Source: Hyphomicrobiales bacterium | GTDB lineage: Bacteria > Pseudomonadota > Alphaproteobacteria > Rhizobiales > Beijerinckiaceae | Assembly (NCBI GenBank): GCA_028290285.1 | Contig: JAQGKD010000053.1 | Coordinates: forward strand, 36,277-100,276 | Length of the DNA stretch: 64,000 nt | Reading direction: 5' to 3' | Shown: piece by piece, positions 8,608-21,553 of the stretch | Numbering within the stretch: the first letter of the stretch is position 1 | Layout: each line of letters begins with the position of its first letter | The notes under the pieces: generated by a model | Database searches by the model: none | What the model was told of the DNA's origin: nothing | What the model saw: only the letters and a program-made list of their open reading frames with translations | Program-made: the position numbers and the translations under genes

Positions 8608-8750
8608 TAATTGCCGTTTAGCGGCTCTATCTCACTCATGGCGTGCTTGACGGCCTTACCATCTGGCCAAGCATTTCCCTCTGGCGCATCGACGCCATCG
8701 GAGCTTTGAACAGGTTGGGATCGCCGACGGACTGTCCGCGGAGAGACACT

Positions 8751-10235
8751 ATGAAATTCCTGGGTGCTATCGCATTCGCACTTGCCGTGACGTTTGGCTC
8801 AGCAGGCGAGGCGCAGCACGCGCACCCGCCGGCGAAAGCGCCACCAAAAGTCTCGGTCGCACAATCCCAGTCGCCGCCGCCGGCCGCCGCTGCTGCACCG
8901 GCACGCGCAGCCGACACGGTCGCGACACCATCCAGCGGAATGATGGCGCATGGGGACATGCACTCCCCGCTCGTATTTACGCTTCGCTCAGGGATCGCGT
9001 CGGGCCGCATGGTCTACATCGGTGTTGGTGGCGATATCAACGATCAGGTCAACCCGTCGCTCACCGTGCATGAGGGCGAGATGGTCCAGATCAACCTCAT
9101 CAATGGTGAAGGCGCTGAACACGACATCGTCGTCGACCAATATGCGGCGCGCTCCGGCCGTATCGTCGCCAAGGGCGCCAGTAGCACGATTTCTTTCTCC
9201 GCCACCAGGACGGGTGATTTCGCTTATTACTGTTCCCTGCCTGGACACAGGGAAGCCGGCATGGAGGGCCTGATCAAGGTTCTTCCTGGCGCCCGCTCGG
9301 CCGCGACGCAGATTGCACCCGACATCAGCCGGGATCCATCGGACCTGCCCCCACCCATCCATGCGCGCGCGCCGCGTGTGGTCCGTGTCGATCTTGAAAC
9401 CGTCGAGATGGCCGGTCAACTCGACAACAAGACGAGCTACAATTTCTGGACGTTCAACGGGAAGGTACCCGGCCCGTTCATCCGCGTGCGCGTCGGCGAC
9501 ACTGTCGAGGTTCACCTCACCAACAAATCAGATAGCATGATGGTGCATTCCGTCGATTTCCATGCCGCGACGGGGCCCGGAGGCGGCGCTGAGTTCACGC
9601 AAGCCGAGCCGGGACAAGAAAAGATCGTGACGTTCAAGGCCATCATTCCTGGGCTTTTCGTCTATCATTGCGCGACGCCGATGGTTGCTCATCACATCAC
9701 CAACGGCATGTACGGCCTGATCCTGGTCGAGCCGGAAGGCGGTCTGCCGCAGGTGGATCGCGAATTCTATGTCATGCAGGGCGAACTCTACACGGCCAAG
9801 CCTTTCGGCACGCAGGGCGAGCAGGAAATGGATTACGAGAAGCTCGTCTCGGAGCGTCCCGAATATTTCCTCTTCAACGGCGCGGTCGGCGCATTGACCA
9901 AGAACCATCCGATGCGCGCCCGCGTCGGCGAGACGATCCGCATCTTCTTCGGTGTCGGCGGCCCCAACTTCACATCGTCGCTGCATCTCATCGGTGAAAT
10001 GTTCGATCACGTGTATCAGAGCGCCAGCCTCGGAAGCCCGCCGCTGACCGGTGTCCAGACGGTGTCTGTCCCGCCCGGTGGAGCAACGGTCGTCGATCTC
10101 AAGGTCGATCGCGCTGGCAAGTACACGCTCGTCGATCACGCCTTGTCGCGCGCCGAGCGTGGGCTTGCAGGCTTCCTGATCGTCGAGGGGCCGGGAGAAG
10201 ATGACCTGATGCATTCAGGGGCTGCTGCTCAGTAA
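8751..10235 (+). CDS. nirK: Copper-containing nitrite reductase with extra N-terminal cupredoxin domain
   Basis: A 494-aa periplasmic enzyme reducing nitrite to nitric oxide. A signal peptide (KFLGAIAFALAVTFGSAGEA) and an Ala/Pro linker precede an N-terminal cupredoxin whose type 1 copper ligands are visible: H124, C161, H166, M171. The two catalytic cupredoxins follow, with type 1 ligands H266, C307, H315, M320, type 2 ligands H271, H306, H463, and catalytic D269 and H412. Classical NirK has about 370 residues and two domains; the added N-terminal domain is known from Hyphomicrobium-type enzymes and could feed electrons internally. ATG 8751 is chosen because GGAGAGA precedes it and the signal peptide starts there. 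No accessory nirV, nor or nos genes are nearby. Confidence 0.95.
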   Translation: MKFLGAIAFALAVTFGSAGEAQHAHPPAKAPPKVSVAQSQSPPPAAAAAPARAADTVATPSSGMMAHGDMHSPLVFTLRSGIASGRMVYIGVGGDINDQVNPSLTVHEGEMVQINLINGEGAEHDIVVDQYAARSGRIVAKGASSTISFSATRTGDFAYYCSLPGHREAGMEGLIKVLPGARSAATQIAPDISRDPSDLPPPIHARAPRVVRVDLETVEMAGQLDNKTSYNFWTFNGKVPGPFIRVRVGDTVEVHLTNKSDSMMVHSVDFHAATGPGGGAEFTQAEPGQEKIVTFKAIIPGLFVYHCATPMVAHHITNGMYGLILVEPEGGLPQVDREFYVMQGELYTAKPFGTQGEQEMDYEKLVSERPEYFLFNGAVGALTKNHPMRARVGETIRIFFGVGGPNFTSSLHLIGEMFDHVYQSASLGSPPLTGVQTVSVPPGGATVVDLKVDRAGKYTLVDHALSRAERGLAGFLIVEGPGEDDLMHSGAAAQ

Positions 10236-10265
10236 GGTCAGCATCGCGTGGTGTTGACTAGAAAG

Positions 10266-10300
10266 AAAAGCCGGCCGGGAAATGACCCGGCCGGCTTTTT
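10266..10300. terminator. Strong bidirectional intrinsic terminator after nirK
   Basis: AAAAGCCGGCCGGG pairs with CCCGGCCGGCTTTT across an AAATGA loop, with A- and T-runs on both flanks. It ends nirK on the plus strand and the miniature gene at 10311-10379 on the minus strand. Confidence 0.9.
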
Positions 10301-10310
10301 CAGGTTGAGT

Positions 10311-10379
10311 TCAGTGTCCGAGAAGCCGAAGGCCTGGCTCGTTGGGCGCAGTTTTCGCGGGCAAGTTGCCAACGTACAT
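10311..10379 (-). CDS. Candidate 22-aa miniature gene convergent with nirK
   Basis: ATG at 10379 is preceded by AAAAGGAG with short (three-base) spacing. The product is a 22-residue peptide running from MYVGNLPAKTAP to GLRLLGH. The stop is followed about ten bases later by the shared terminator, as expected for a complete tiny transcription unit. No family is recognised and no membrane helix is present. It could instead be part of a small RNA; the start and terminator geometry is the only support. Confidence 0.4.
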   Translation of the reverse strand: MYVGNLPAKTAPNEPGLRLLGH

Positions 10380-10557
10380 CGACTCCTTTTCCTGCTCTTT
10401 TGAACTTCTGGAGCGAACGGCAAGACCTGCGCGCGTTCCCGGGATGGATAATCTCTCAGCGGATCCGACGAGCGCTTAAGCCGTTCTTGACCTTACTGGC
10501 TTACACGGAGGGAAGCTTCGAGGTGCTGAGGCTGTCACGGCTTCGGGAGATTTTTTC

Positions 10558-11700
10558 ATGGCGTTGCAATCATTGCGCGTCCTCATCGTCGGCGGTTATG
10601 GCGTCTTCGGCGGTCGGCTTATCCAGCTCTTGGCGGACGAGCCCGGCCTGACGCTGATAGTCGCAGGGCGATCAAGGGCCAAGGCGGAAGCTTACTGCCG
10701 CGGTGTCGCTGGTCGCGCGATTGTTCTTCCCGAGGTCATCGATAGAGACGCCGACATCAAAGGCCAGGTCGCCCGCCTTCGTCCGGATGTAGTCGTGGAC
10801 GCCGCAGGCCCGTTCCAGGCTTACGGCGTCGATCCGTATCGGGTGGCGGAGGCGGCGCTGGCCGCCGGTGCCGACTACCTTGACCTAGCCGACGCGCCCG
10901 ATTTCGTTGCCGGCATAGATCGCCTCAATTCGATAGCTCACGATCATGGGCGGTTCGCAATTTCCGGCGCCAGCACATGCCCGGCACTGACGGCCGCCGT
11001 CGTTCGTCACCTGGCCACGGGGGGCTCCCGCGTCGAGAGTATCGAAGCCGGAATCGCGCCGTCGGCGCGAGCCGATATGGGTCTCAGCGTCATGCGCGCC
11101 ATCGCGGGCTATGCTGGCCGCGATTTGAAAATCGTGTGCGGCGGCCGGAGCAGGCACGCCACCGCGCTTGTCGACTCTCGGCGTCACACGATTTCGCCGC
11201 CGGGCGTGCAGGCACTGAAGGAGCGCCTGTTCTCGTTGGTCGATGTCCCAGATCTCCGGCTCCTGCCGAAGCAATGGCCCGACCTCCAATCCATCTGGTT
11301 CGGAGCTGGGCCGGCTCCTGTCATCCTGCACAGGGCCTTCGTGGCGCTGGCTTGGCTATCGCATCGGGGCGTGTTGCCGTCGCTCGCTCCAGCCGCCCAA
11401 CTGCTATACCGCGCGCGCAAGTTCCTGAAGTGGGGCGAGCATCGCGGCGGGATGTTTGTGGTCGTCGAAGGAGTCGATGCGAACTGCGATCGAATTCGAC
11501 GCGAGTGGAGCCTGATCGCAGAAGGCGATGATGGCCCCTTCATCCCAGCCATGGCCTCCGCGGCTCTCATTTTAAAGCGACGGGATGGCCTCGGGCCAGC
11601 GGCTGGCGCCCGCGCGGCAACGCGCGAGCTCGACTATGCTGACTTCGAGAGGTTCTTCGCAACCAAGCGGATCACCGCTGGGCAGCGCACCCTCGATTGA
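10558..11700 (+). CDS. Saccharopine dehydrogenase-like NAD(P)-binding oxidoreductase
   Basis: 380 aa. The N-terminal Rossmann motif VLIVGGYGVFGGRLIQLLAD (GxxGxxG) is followed by IVAGRSRAKAEAY, the usual NADP-binding arginine pattern. VVVDAAGPFQAYGVDPYRVAEA and ADYLDLADAPDF are typical of the Sacchrp_dh_NADP domain. The C-terminal half, which would bind the substrate, is not diagnostic, so the substrate is unknown. A long leader separates it from the miniature gene. It ends 33 bases from the convergent gyrB stop. Confidence 0.85.
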   Translation: MALQSLRVLIVGGYGVFGGRLIQLLADEPGLTLIVAGRSRAKAEAYCRGVAGRAIVLPEVIDRDADIKGQVARLRPDVVVDAAGPFQAYGVDPYRVAEAALAAGADYLDLADAPDFVAGIDRLNSIAHDHGRFAISGASTCPALTAAVVRHLATGGSRVESIEAGIAPSARADMGLSVMRAIAGYAGRDLKIVCGGRSRHATALVDSRRHTISPPGVQALKERLFSLVDVPDLRLLPKQWPDLQSIWFGAGPAPVILHRAFVALAWLSHRGVLPSLAPAAQLLYRARKFLKWGEHRGGMFVVVEGVDANCDRIRREWSLIAEGDDGPFIPAMASAALILKRRDGLGPAAGARAATRELDYADFERFFATKRITAGQRTLD

Positions 11701-11732
11701 GGCTGTTTGGTTTTCGAAGAAACCAATGCGAT

Positions 11733-16158
<4,426 letters not shown>

Positions 16159-16161
16159 GTT

Positions 16162-17358
16162 TCAGCTTTTTCCCGTCGCGGGCGACGACATGCGTGTGAT
16201 GTTGCCCAGCGTGACGGACAGCATGGTGGCGCGTGGCGCGATGTCGGCGAAGGCCGCCGGATCCGCTCCCGTCATCCAGACCTGTGCGCCAAGACGCGCA
16301 AGTCCGTCGTAAAGGGCGGCGCGGCGAACCGGATCGAAATGGGCGGCGATTTCGTCGAGGAGGACAAAGGGCGCCATGCCGCTCATGGAGGCGACGAGCC
16401 GCGCATGCGCGAGCACGAGGCCGACGAGAAGCGCCTTCTGTTCGCCGGTGGAGGAGCGCGCAGCGTCTGCGTTCTTGGGGCCGTGGCGCACGATGAGATC
16501 ACTCGCCTGCGGGCCGATGAGCGTTCGGCCCGCAGCCGCATCACGTCCGCGATTGGCGCGCAGGATCGCACGATAGCGTTCCTCGACTTCCAGCGCCGGA
16601 TGGTCGGGGATCATGGCTTCGAGTTCGCCGGCGAGCGCCAGTTCGGCCCAGGGAAAGGGTGAGGCATCGTCGCGCTCGGCCGCCACGAGACTTGCGAGCC
16701 GGGAGACCGTTTCGCTGCGCGCGGCGGCAACCGCCACCGCGAGTTCGGCGATCTCGCGTTCGGCCGCGTCGAGCCAGACGATGTCCGACGTTTGATCCTC
16801 GAGCAGCCGGTTGCGATTGCGCAAGGCGCGTTCCAGCGCGCTGACGCGCGGCCCGTGATCGGCATCCACCGCCAGCACGAGACGATCGAGAAAGCGGCGG
16901 CGCTCACCTGCGGGGCCGGTGAAAAGGCCGTCCATGGCGGGTGTCAGCCAGACGACCCGCACATGGTCGGAAAAAGCGCGCGCCGAGCCGACGGGCGCGC
17001 GATCGATGCGGCATCGGCGCGTCTGCGGCTGGGCGGTTTCCGGCGGCTCGACGCCCGTGCCCAGCTGCACGCTCATGTCGCCGTCGTCGACTTCGACGGA
17101 CACGGCCCAGCCGCCGGAGCCGCCTTCCCGCGCGCAATCGGCGAGATCGGCCCGGCGAAGCCCGCGACCTGGGGTCAGCAGTGAGAGCGCTTCGAGAACA
17201 TTGGTCTTGCCTGCGCCGTTCTCGCCCGTGAGGACGATCAGATCGCCCTCGATCTCCAGATCGAGGCTCGCATAGGAGCGGAAATCGGAGAGGACGAGGC
17301 GTCTGACCTTGGGCCGGCGAATCGGCGCGACACAGGACGGGTCAAAAACGAAAGTCAT
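16162..17358 (-). CDS. recF: DNA replication and repair protein RecF
   Basis: 398 aa. The SMC-like ATPase has Walker A GENGAGKT at 45-52, the RecF signature VLEALSLLTPGRGLRRADLADC, the signature helix SSTGEQKALLVGLVLAHARL, and Walker B PFVLLDEIAAHFD near the C-terminus. It loads RecA at gapped DNA with RecO and RecR. I choose ATG 17358 (MTFVFDPS); a longer frame starting inside dnaN (17448) would add 30 unlikely residues. The order dnaN-recF is the classical replication cluster. Confidence 0.95.
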   Translation of the reverse strand: MTFVFDPSCVAPIRRPKVRRLVLSDFRSYASLDLEIEGDLIVLTGENGAGKTNVLEALSLLTPGRGLRRADLADCAREGGSGGWAVSVEVDDGDMSVQLGTGVEPPETAQPQTRRCRIDRAPVGSARAFSDHVRVVWLTPAMDGLFTGPAGERRRFLDRLVLAVDADHGPRVSALERALRNRNRLLEDQTSDIVWLDAAEREIAELAVAVAAARSETVSRLASLVAAERDDASPFPWAELALAGELEAMIPDHPALEVEERYRAILRANRGRDAAAGRTLIGPQASDLIVRHGPKNADAARSSTGEQKALLVGLVLAHARLVASMSGMAPFVLLDEIAAHFDPVRRAALYDGLARLGAQVWMTGADPAAFADIAPRATMLSVTLGNITRMSSPATGKS

Positions 17359-17440
17359 GGCCCCGATGTCGCACGATCCTGCGCTTGGGGAAACCTGCGG
17401 CGGCAACAAAGCGCGTGACGCTTTGACGCCGCACGCGCAT

Positions 17441-18559
17441 TTACACACGCATCGGCATGAGAACGTACAGCGCGGCGGCTCCGTCGCGGTCCTGAATCAG
17501 CGTCGGCGAACCGGGATCGGCGAGTTTGAAGACTGCCGTGTCGGAGTCGAGCTGGTTGGTGATGTCGAGCAGGTAGCGCGCGTTGAAGCCGATTTCAATC
17601 GGACCGGCGTCGTAATCGACTTCCAGCTCCTCGGTCGCCGAACCTGAATCCGGGTTGGTAACGGACAAGGTCAGTCGGCCATCGGCCAGCGACAGTTTCA
17701 CGGCGCGGCCACGCTCGGATGAGATGGTCGAGACACGGTCGACCGCCGCCGCGAAGGGCGCGCAATCGATGACCAGACGCTTGTCGTTGCCGGAGGGAAT
17801 GACACGCGCATAGTCGGGGAAGGTGCCGTCGATCAGCTTGGAGGTCAGCACCACGTCACCGAAGGTGAAGCGCGCCTTGGTGGTCGACAGTTCGACCAGC
17901 ACTTCCGCGTTCACGTCCTCGACGAGCTTCTGCACTTCGGCGACAGCCTTGCGCGGCACGATGATACCCGGCATTCCGGCCGATCCGGCGGGCGCGGGAA
18001 TTTCGACGCGCGCGAGGCGGTGACCGTCGGTCGCGACGGCGCGCAGCATGGTGTGTCCGTCAACCTCGGTCGTGTGCACGAAAATACCGTTGAGATAGTA
18101 GCGCGTTTCCTCCGTAGAGATCGCGAATTGGGTCTTGTCGATCAGCTTCTTCAGGTCACCGGCAGGAAGCGTGAAGCGATGCGTCAGGTCGCCGGCGTTG
18201 AGATCCGGGAAGTCGCTCTCGGGCAGGGCCTGCAGGGTGAAGCGCGAGCGTCCGGAGCGCAGAAGGAGCTGGCCCGTATCACCGGCCGTCTCCAGCGAAA
18301 CCTGCGCGCCATCGGGCAGTTTGCGAACGATGTCGTAGAGAACATGGGCTGGCAGCGTAGTCGCGCCGGCCTGCCCGACATCCGCGCCGAGGCTCTCGGT
18401 GACCTCGAGGTCGAGATCGGTCGCCTTCAGCAGCAGCCGCCCATCGGCCGCCCGCAAGAGCACGTTGGAGAGGATCGGGATCGTGTTGCGGCGTTCGACC
18501 ACGCGATGCACATGGCCCAGCGATTTGAGAAGCGCCGCTCTTTCGAGAGTGACTTTCAT
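17441..18559 (-). CDS. dnaN: DNA polymerase III beta subunit (sliding clamp)
   Basis: 372 aa, exactly the family length. It starts MKVTLERAALLKSLGHVHRV, carries ERRNTIPILSNVLL and LKATDLDLEV in domain 1, and ends with the conserved clamp tail (LIQDRDGAAALYVLMPMRV). The homodimeric ring tethers polymerase III and many repair enzymes to DNA. The longer frame starting at 18583 was trimmed to the MKVT start, which matches other DnaN proteins. dnaA, the usual upstream neighbour, is not present in this window. Confidence 0.97.
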   Translation of the reverse strand: MKVTLERAALLKSLGHVHRVVERRNTIPILSNVLLRAADGRLLLKATDLDLEVTESLGADVGQAGATTLPAHVLYDIVRKLPDGAQVSLETAGDTGQLLLRSGRSRFTLQALPESDFPDLNAGDLTHRFTLPAGDLKKLIDKTQFAISTEETRYYLNGIFVHTTEVDGHTMLRAVATDGHRLARVEIPAPAGSAGMPGIIVPRKAVAEVQKLVEDVNAEVLVELSTTKARFTFGDVVLTSKLIDGTFPDYARVIPSGNDKRLVIDCAPFAAAVDRVSTISSERGRAVKLSLADGRLTLSVTNPDSGSATEELEVDYDAGPIEIGFNARYLLDITNQLDSDTAVFKLADPGSPTLIQDRDGAAALYVLMPMRV

Positions 18560-18731
18560 GGGCCCAGATCCATCCTGCTGCATGCGTGAAGCCCCGGCCG
18601 GAGTGCCGGGGGCGCGACTTTGACTTGAGCCCGCCCGGAGGGCAAGCGCGACCTTGGCGACAACGCCCGGTCCCGGCGTTTCTTCCCCATGTTTCTGTGA
18701 CGCCTTACGGGTGGCGCTGTGTGCGGCAGGC

Positions 18732-18746
18732 TTAACCGGCCCTTAA
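18732..18746. promoter_or_regulatory. Perfect CtrA-type box (TTAA-N7-TTAA)
   Basis: TTAACCGGCCCTTAA matches the full alphaproteobacterial CtrA site with exact seven-base spacing. It lies 52 bases before the class A penicillin-binding protein start and about 170 bases before the divergent dnaN start, so cell-cycle control of either is possible. Confidence 0.6.
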
Positions 18747-18751
18747 TCCGC

Positions 18752-18765
18752 CGAGATTAATCTCG
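18752..18765. promoter_or_regulatory. 14-base perfect palindrome next to the CtrA box
   Basis: CGAGATTAATCTCG is a perfect dyad five bases downstream of the CtrA-type box and 33 bases before the PBP start codon. It is a candidate operator or part of the core promoter. Confidence 0.4.
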
Positions 18766-18798
18766 ACAGATGGCCGCTGTCCAACCTCGGGAACGGCA

Positions 18799-21177
18799 AT
18801 GACAGATAAAGCGGGCGCTATGGGGAGCAAGCGACGCGAACCTGACATCTCGACCGGCGACCGCGACTTGCGGGCCGCGCCCGACGATCGCGTGGCGGGC
18901 GGGCGGCGGCGCGCCAAGGGCGAGCGGATCGAGCCGCACCTGGGAACGCGCGGGAAAAGCGACTTGATCGCCATGCGCGACGAAGAGGACGAGACGTCCA
19001 TGGGCCGTTCTGCGAAAAAGGGCGGCAAGAGCCGTTCACGCGCCAACGAGGATGACGAGCGCAGACGCGAACCCAGGCGCCGGAGCGGCGCGGGAAGCGG
19101 CGGCGGACGCTCGTTTTTCGGGACCCTCTTCTACTGGTCGGGTGTGCTCGCCGTCTGGGGCGTCATCATTCTGGGCGGCATCGTCGCGTACCACGCTGCG
19201 CAACTGCCGCCCATCGACAAGCTCGCCGTGCCCAAGCGACCGCCCAACATCGCCATTCTCGGCGATGACGGCACGCTGCTGGCCAACCGCGGCGACACCG
19301 GCGGCGCGGCCATCCACCTGCAGCAATTACCGCCGTATCTGCCGAAGGCCTTCATCGCCATTGAGGACCGGCGCTTCTACCATCATTGGGGTGTCGATCC
19401 CGTCGGCATCGCGCGCGCGATGGTGCGCAACGTCACGGGGCGCGGAGGCATGCAGGGCGGCTCGACGCTGACCCAGCAGCTCGCCAAGAATTTGTTCCTG
19501 ACACAGGAACGCACGATGTCGCGCAAGATCCAGGAGGCAATCCTGGCCTTGTGGCTCGAGCACAAATATTCAAAAGACCAGATCCTCGAACTCTATCTCA
19601 ACCGCGTCTATTTCGGTTCCGGGGCCTATGGCGTCGAAGCAGCCGCACGGAAATATTTCGGCCACGGCGCGGCCCAGGTGACATTGCCCGAGGCGGCCGT
19701 CCTCGCAGGCTTGATGAAGGCGCCGACTAAGCTCGCGCCCAACCGCAATCCGCAAGGCGCTACCGAGCGCGCGGCACAGGTCATCACGGCCATGGCCCAG
19801 GAAGGCCATATCACCGAGTCCATGGCGAAGCTGGCCCTGTCGCGGCCCGCGTCGGTGGCGCACGAATATGCGGGCTCGATCAATTATGCGGCCGATTATG
19901 TCATGGACGTGCTCGACGAGACCGTCGGGGCAATCGACGAGGATATCGTCGTCACCACGACACTCAGCGCGGAAAAGCAGGCGGCGGGCGAGCGCGCGCT
20001 GGCGGCACAACTCGACAAGGGCGGCATTCGCTACGGCGTGGCGCAGGGCGCCCTCGTCTCGCTGGATCCGGGCGGACAGATCAAGGCGCTCGTGGGTGGC
20101 CGCAATTATTCCGACAGCCAGTTCAACCGCGCGGTCGCCGCCAAACGGCAGCCGGGTTCCGCCTTCAAGCCCTTCGTATATCTGACTGCGCTGGAGCGCG
20201 GACTGACCCCCGACACACTGCGCGACGATGCGCCGATCAACGTAAAGGGATGGCAGCCGGAAAATTCGTCCCACGACTATAATGGCCCGGTCACATTGAC
20301 GCGCGCGCTCGCCATGTCGCTGAACACCGTCGCCGTGCGTCTGGGGCTCGAGGTCGGGCCCAAGGCCGTAGCCGCCACCGCGCATCGCCTCGGGATAACT
20401 TCGGATCTGCAGGCGAATGCGTCGATCGCCTTGGGCACATCTGAGGTCACTCCGCTCGAACTCGTCACCGCCTATGCGCCTTTTGCAAACGGGGGCATTC
20501 GCGTGCAGCCGCATATCATCACGCGCGTGCGCACCGCCGACGGCAAGCAGCTGTATCAGCGCAAGGGCGCGAGTTTCGGCCGGATCATCGAGCCGCAATA
20601 TGTGGCGATGATGAACGCCATGCTGCAAGAAACTTTGCTGACAGGCACGGCCCGCAAGGCCGAATTGCCGGGCTGGCAGGCTGCGGGAAAAACAGGCACG
20701 TCGCAGGATTATCGCGACGCGTGGTTTGTCGGATATACGAGCGCGCTGGTGACAGGCGTCTGGCTCGGAAACGACGACAATTCACCGACCAAGAAGGTTT
20801 CAGGCAGCAATCTTCCGGTTGCGGTCTGGAGCCATTTCATGCGCGATGCGCTGAAGAATGTACCGCCTGCAGCCCTGCCATCGGGAGTCTGGCGCAATCC
20901 CGCGGGTTCGGTTCCGCCGCCGTTGGCGCCGCCTGCGGATATCGGGCAACCAATGGCGACAAACAGGGCGCTTCCGGGCGCTCCGATGGGTATCGCTCCA
21001 TCAGCCCAAATGGCGCAGGGACAATTCATGCAAAGCCGGCCGCAGCCGTCCCGGGCGGACCCGATTGGCTCGCTCATTCCGCCGGGCTCGATCCCCAATG
21101 CCAATGCGCGCGACGTCAACCGGACACCGATGCCACCGCAAGAGCGTAATATTTTCGAGAAGCTTTTCGGGGGGTGA
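18799..21177 (+). CDS. Class A penicillin-binding protein (bifunctional PBP1-type)
   Basis: 792 aa. About 105 charged, probably disordered cytoplasmic residues precede one transmembrane helix (LFYWSGVLAVWGVIILGGIVAY). The GT51 glycosyltransferase domain shows EDRRFYHHWG (catalytic Glu about 189), GGSTLTQQLAKN and RKIQEAILALWLE. The transpeptidase shows SxxK (GSAFKPF, Ser about 453), SLN (about 507) and KTGT (about 630). It polymerises and crosslinks peptidoglycan. A Pro/Met-rich tail ends the protein. The start is uncertain: an ATG about 67 codons further in has a better ribosome-binding site. A CtrA box and a palindrome lie just upstream. Confidence 0.93.
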   Translation: MTDKAGAMGSKRREPDISTGDRDLRAAPDDRVAGGRRRAKGERIEPHLGTRGKSDLIAMRDEEDETSMGRSAKKGGKSRSRANEDDERRREPRRRSGAGSGGGRSFFGTLFYWSGVLAVWGVIILGGIVAYHAAQLPPIDKLAVPKRPPNIAILGDDGTLLANRGDTGGAAIHLQQLPPYLPKAFIAIEDRRFYHHWGVDPVGIARAMVRNVTGRGGMQGGSTLTQQLAKNLFLTQERTMSRKIQEAILALWLEHKYSKDQILELYLNRVYFGSGAYGVEAAARKYFGHGAAQVTLPEAAVLAGLMKAPTKLAPNRNPQGATERAAQVITAMAQEGHITESMAKLALSRPASVAHEYAGSINYAADYVMDVLDETVGAIDEDIVVTTTLSAEKQAAGERALAAQLDKGGIRYGVAQGALVSLDPGGQIKALVGGRNYSDSQFNRAVAAKRQPGSAFKPFVYLTALERGLTPDTLRDDAPINVKGWQPENSSHDYNGPVTLTRALAMSLNTVAVRLGLEVGPKAVAATAHRLGITSDLQANASIALGTSEVTPLELVTAYAPFANGGIRVQPHIITRVRTADGKQLYQRKGASFGRIIEPQYVAMMNAMLQETLLTGTARKAELPGWQAAGKTGTSQDYRDAWFVGYTSALVTGVWLGNDDNSPTKKVSGSNLPVAVWSHFMRDALKNVPPAALPSGVWRNPAGSVPPPLAPPADIGQPMATNRALPGAPMGIAPSAQMAQGQFMQSRPQPSRADPIGSLIPPGSIPNANARDVNRTPMPPQERNIFEKLFGG

Positions 21178-21228
21178 GGAAGGCTGACGCCACCCGCCCT
21201 GACCAGAAGCGAGTGGCGCAGATTGCCT

Positions 21229-21495
21229 TTAGTGCAAGCTGACCGTCTGCAGGTCGTTCTGCCAGGCGTTTGCGACTGCGGCGTCGCGCGAGTCGGTCAG
21301 GACGATCGGCGTTCCATCTGCGCTGAGCAGCGCGAAGAGCTGGAGGCCGGGTTGAATTTCAGGGGCCTGCGGAAACAGGCGGGTGACATCTTCCGAGCGC
21401 ATTTCCTTGACATAGGCGATCGCGCCATCACCGAGATGGGCGAATTGCTCCTGCGTGAGCGGCGCACTGGAAGATGAAGTCTTGTCGACGATCAT
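21229..21495 (-). CDS. DUF1150 family protein
   Basis: 88 aa. It reads LTQEQFAHLGDGAIAYVKEM, then PGLQLFALLSADGTPIVLTDSRDAAVANAWQNDL, which is the DUF1150 pattern. These small alphaproteobacterial proteins commonly sit immediately after hsp20 genes, as here (58 bases downstream, same strand). Function is unknown, but the linkage suggests a heat-shock or proteostasis role. AAGGAG precedes ATG 21495; an upstream in-frame start was not used. Confidence 0.85.
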   Translation of the reverse strand: MIVDKTSSSSAPLTQEQFAHLGDGAIAYVKEMRSEDVTRLFPQAPEIQPGLQLFALLSADGTPIVLTDSRDAAVANAWQNDLQTVSLH

Positions 21496-21553
21496 GTGCT
21501 TGCTCCTTGCTTTTTGGCGGTCCCTCATGGACCCGCACCCTTCGTGAGGACTT

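Larger units (their letters stand above)
8281..8750. other. Divergent regulatory region between HPP operon and nirK
   Basis: 470 bases without a supported gene. It carries a weak NsrR-like repeat (8320-8342), an FNR/FixK-like box (8470-8483) and a short palindrome (8595-8607), each listed separately. It presumably holds the promoters for the minus-strand miniprotein-HPP unit and for nirK. Confidence 0.7.
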
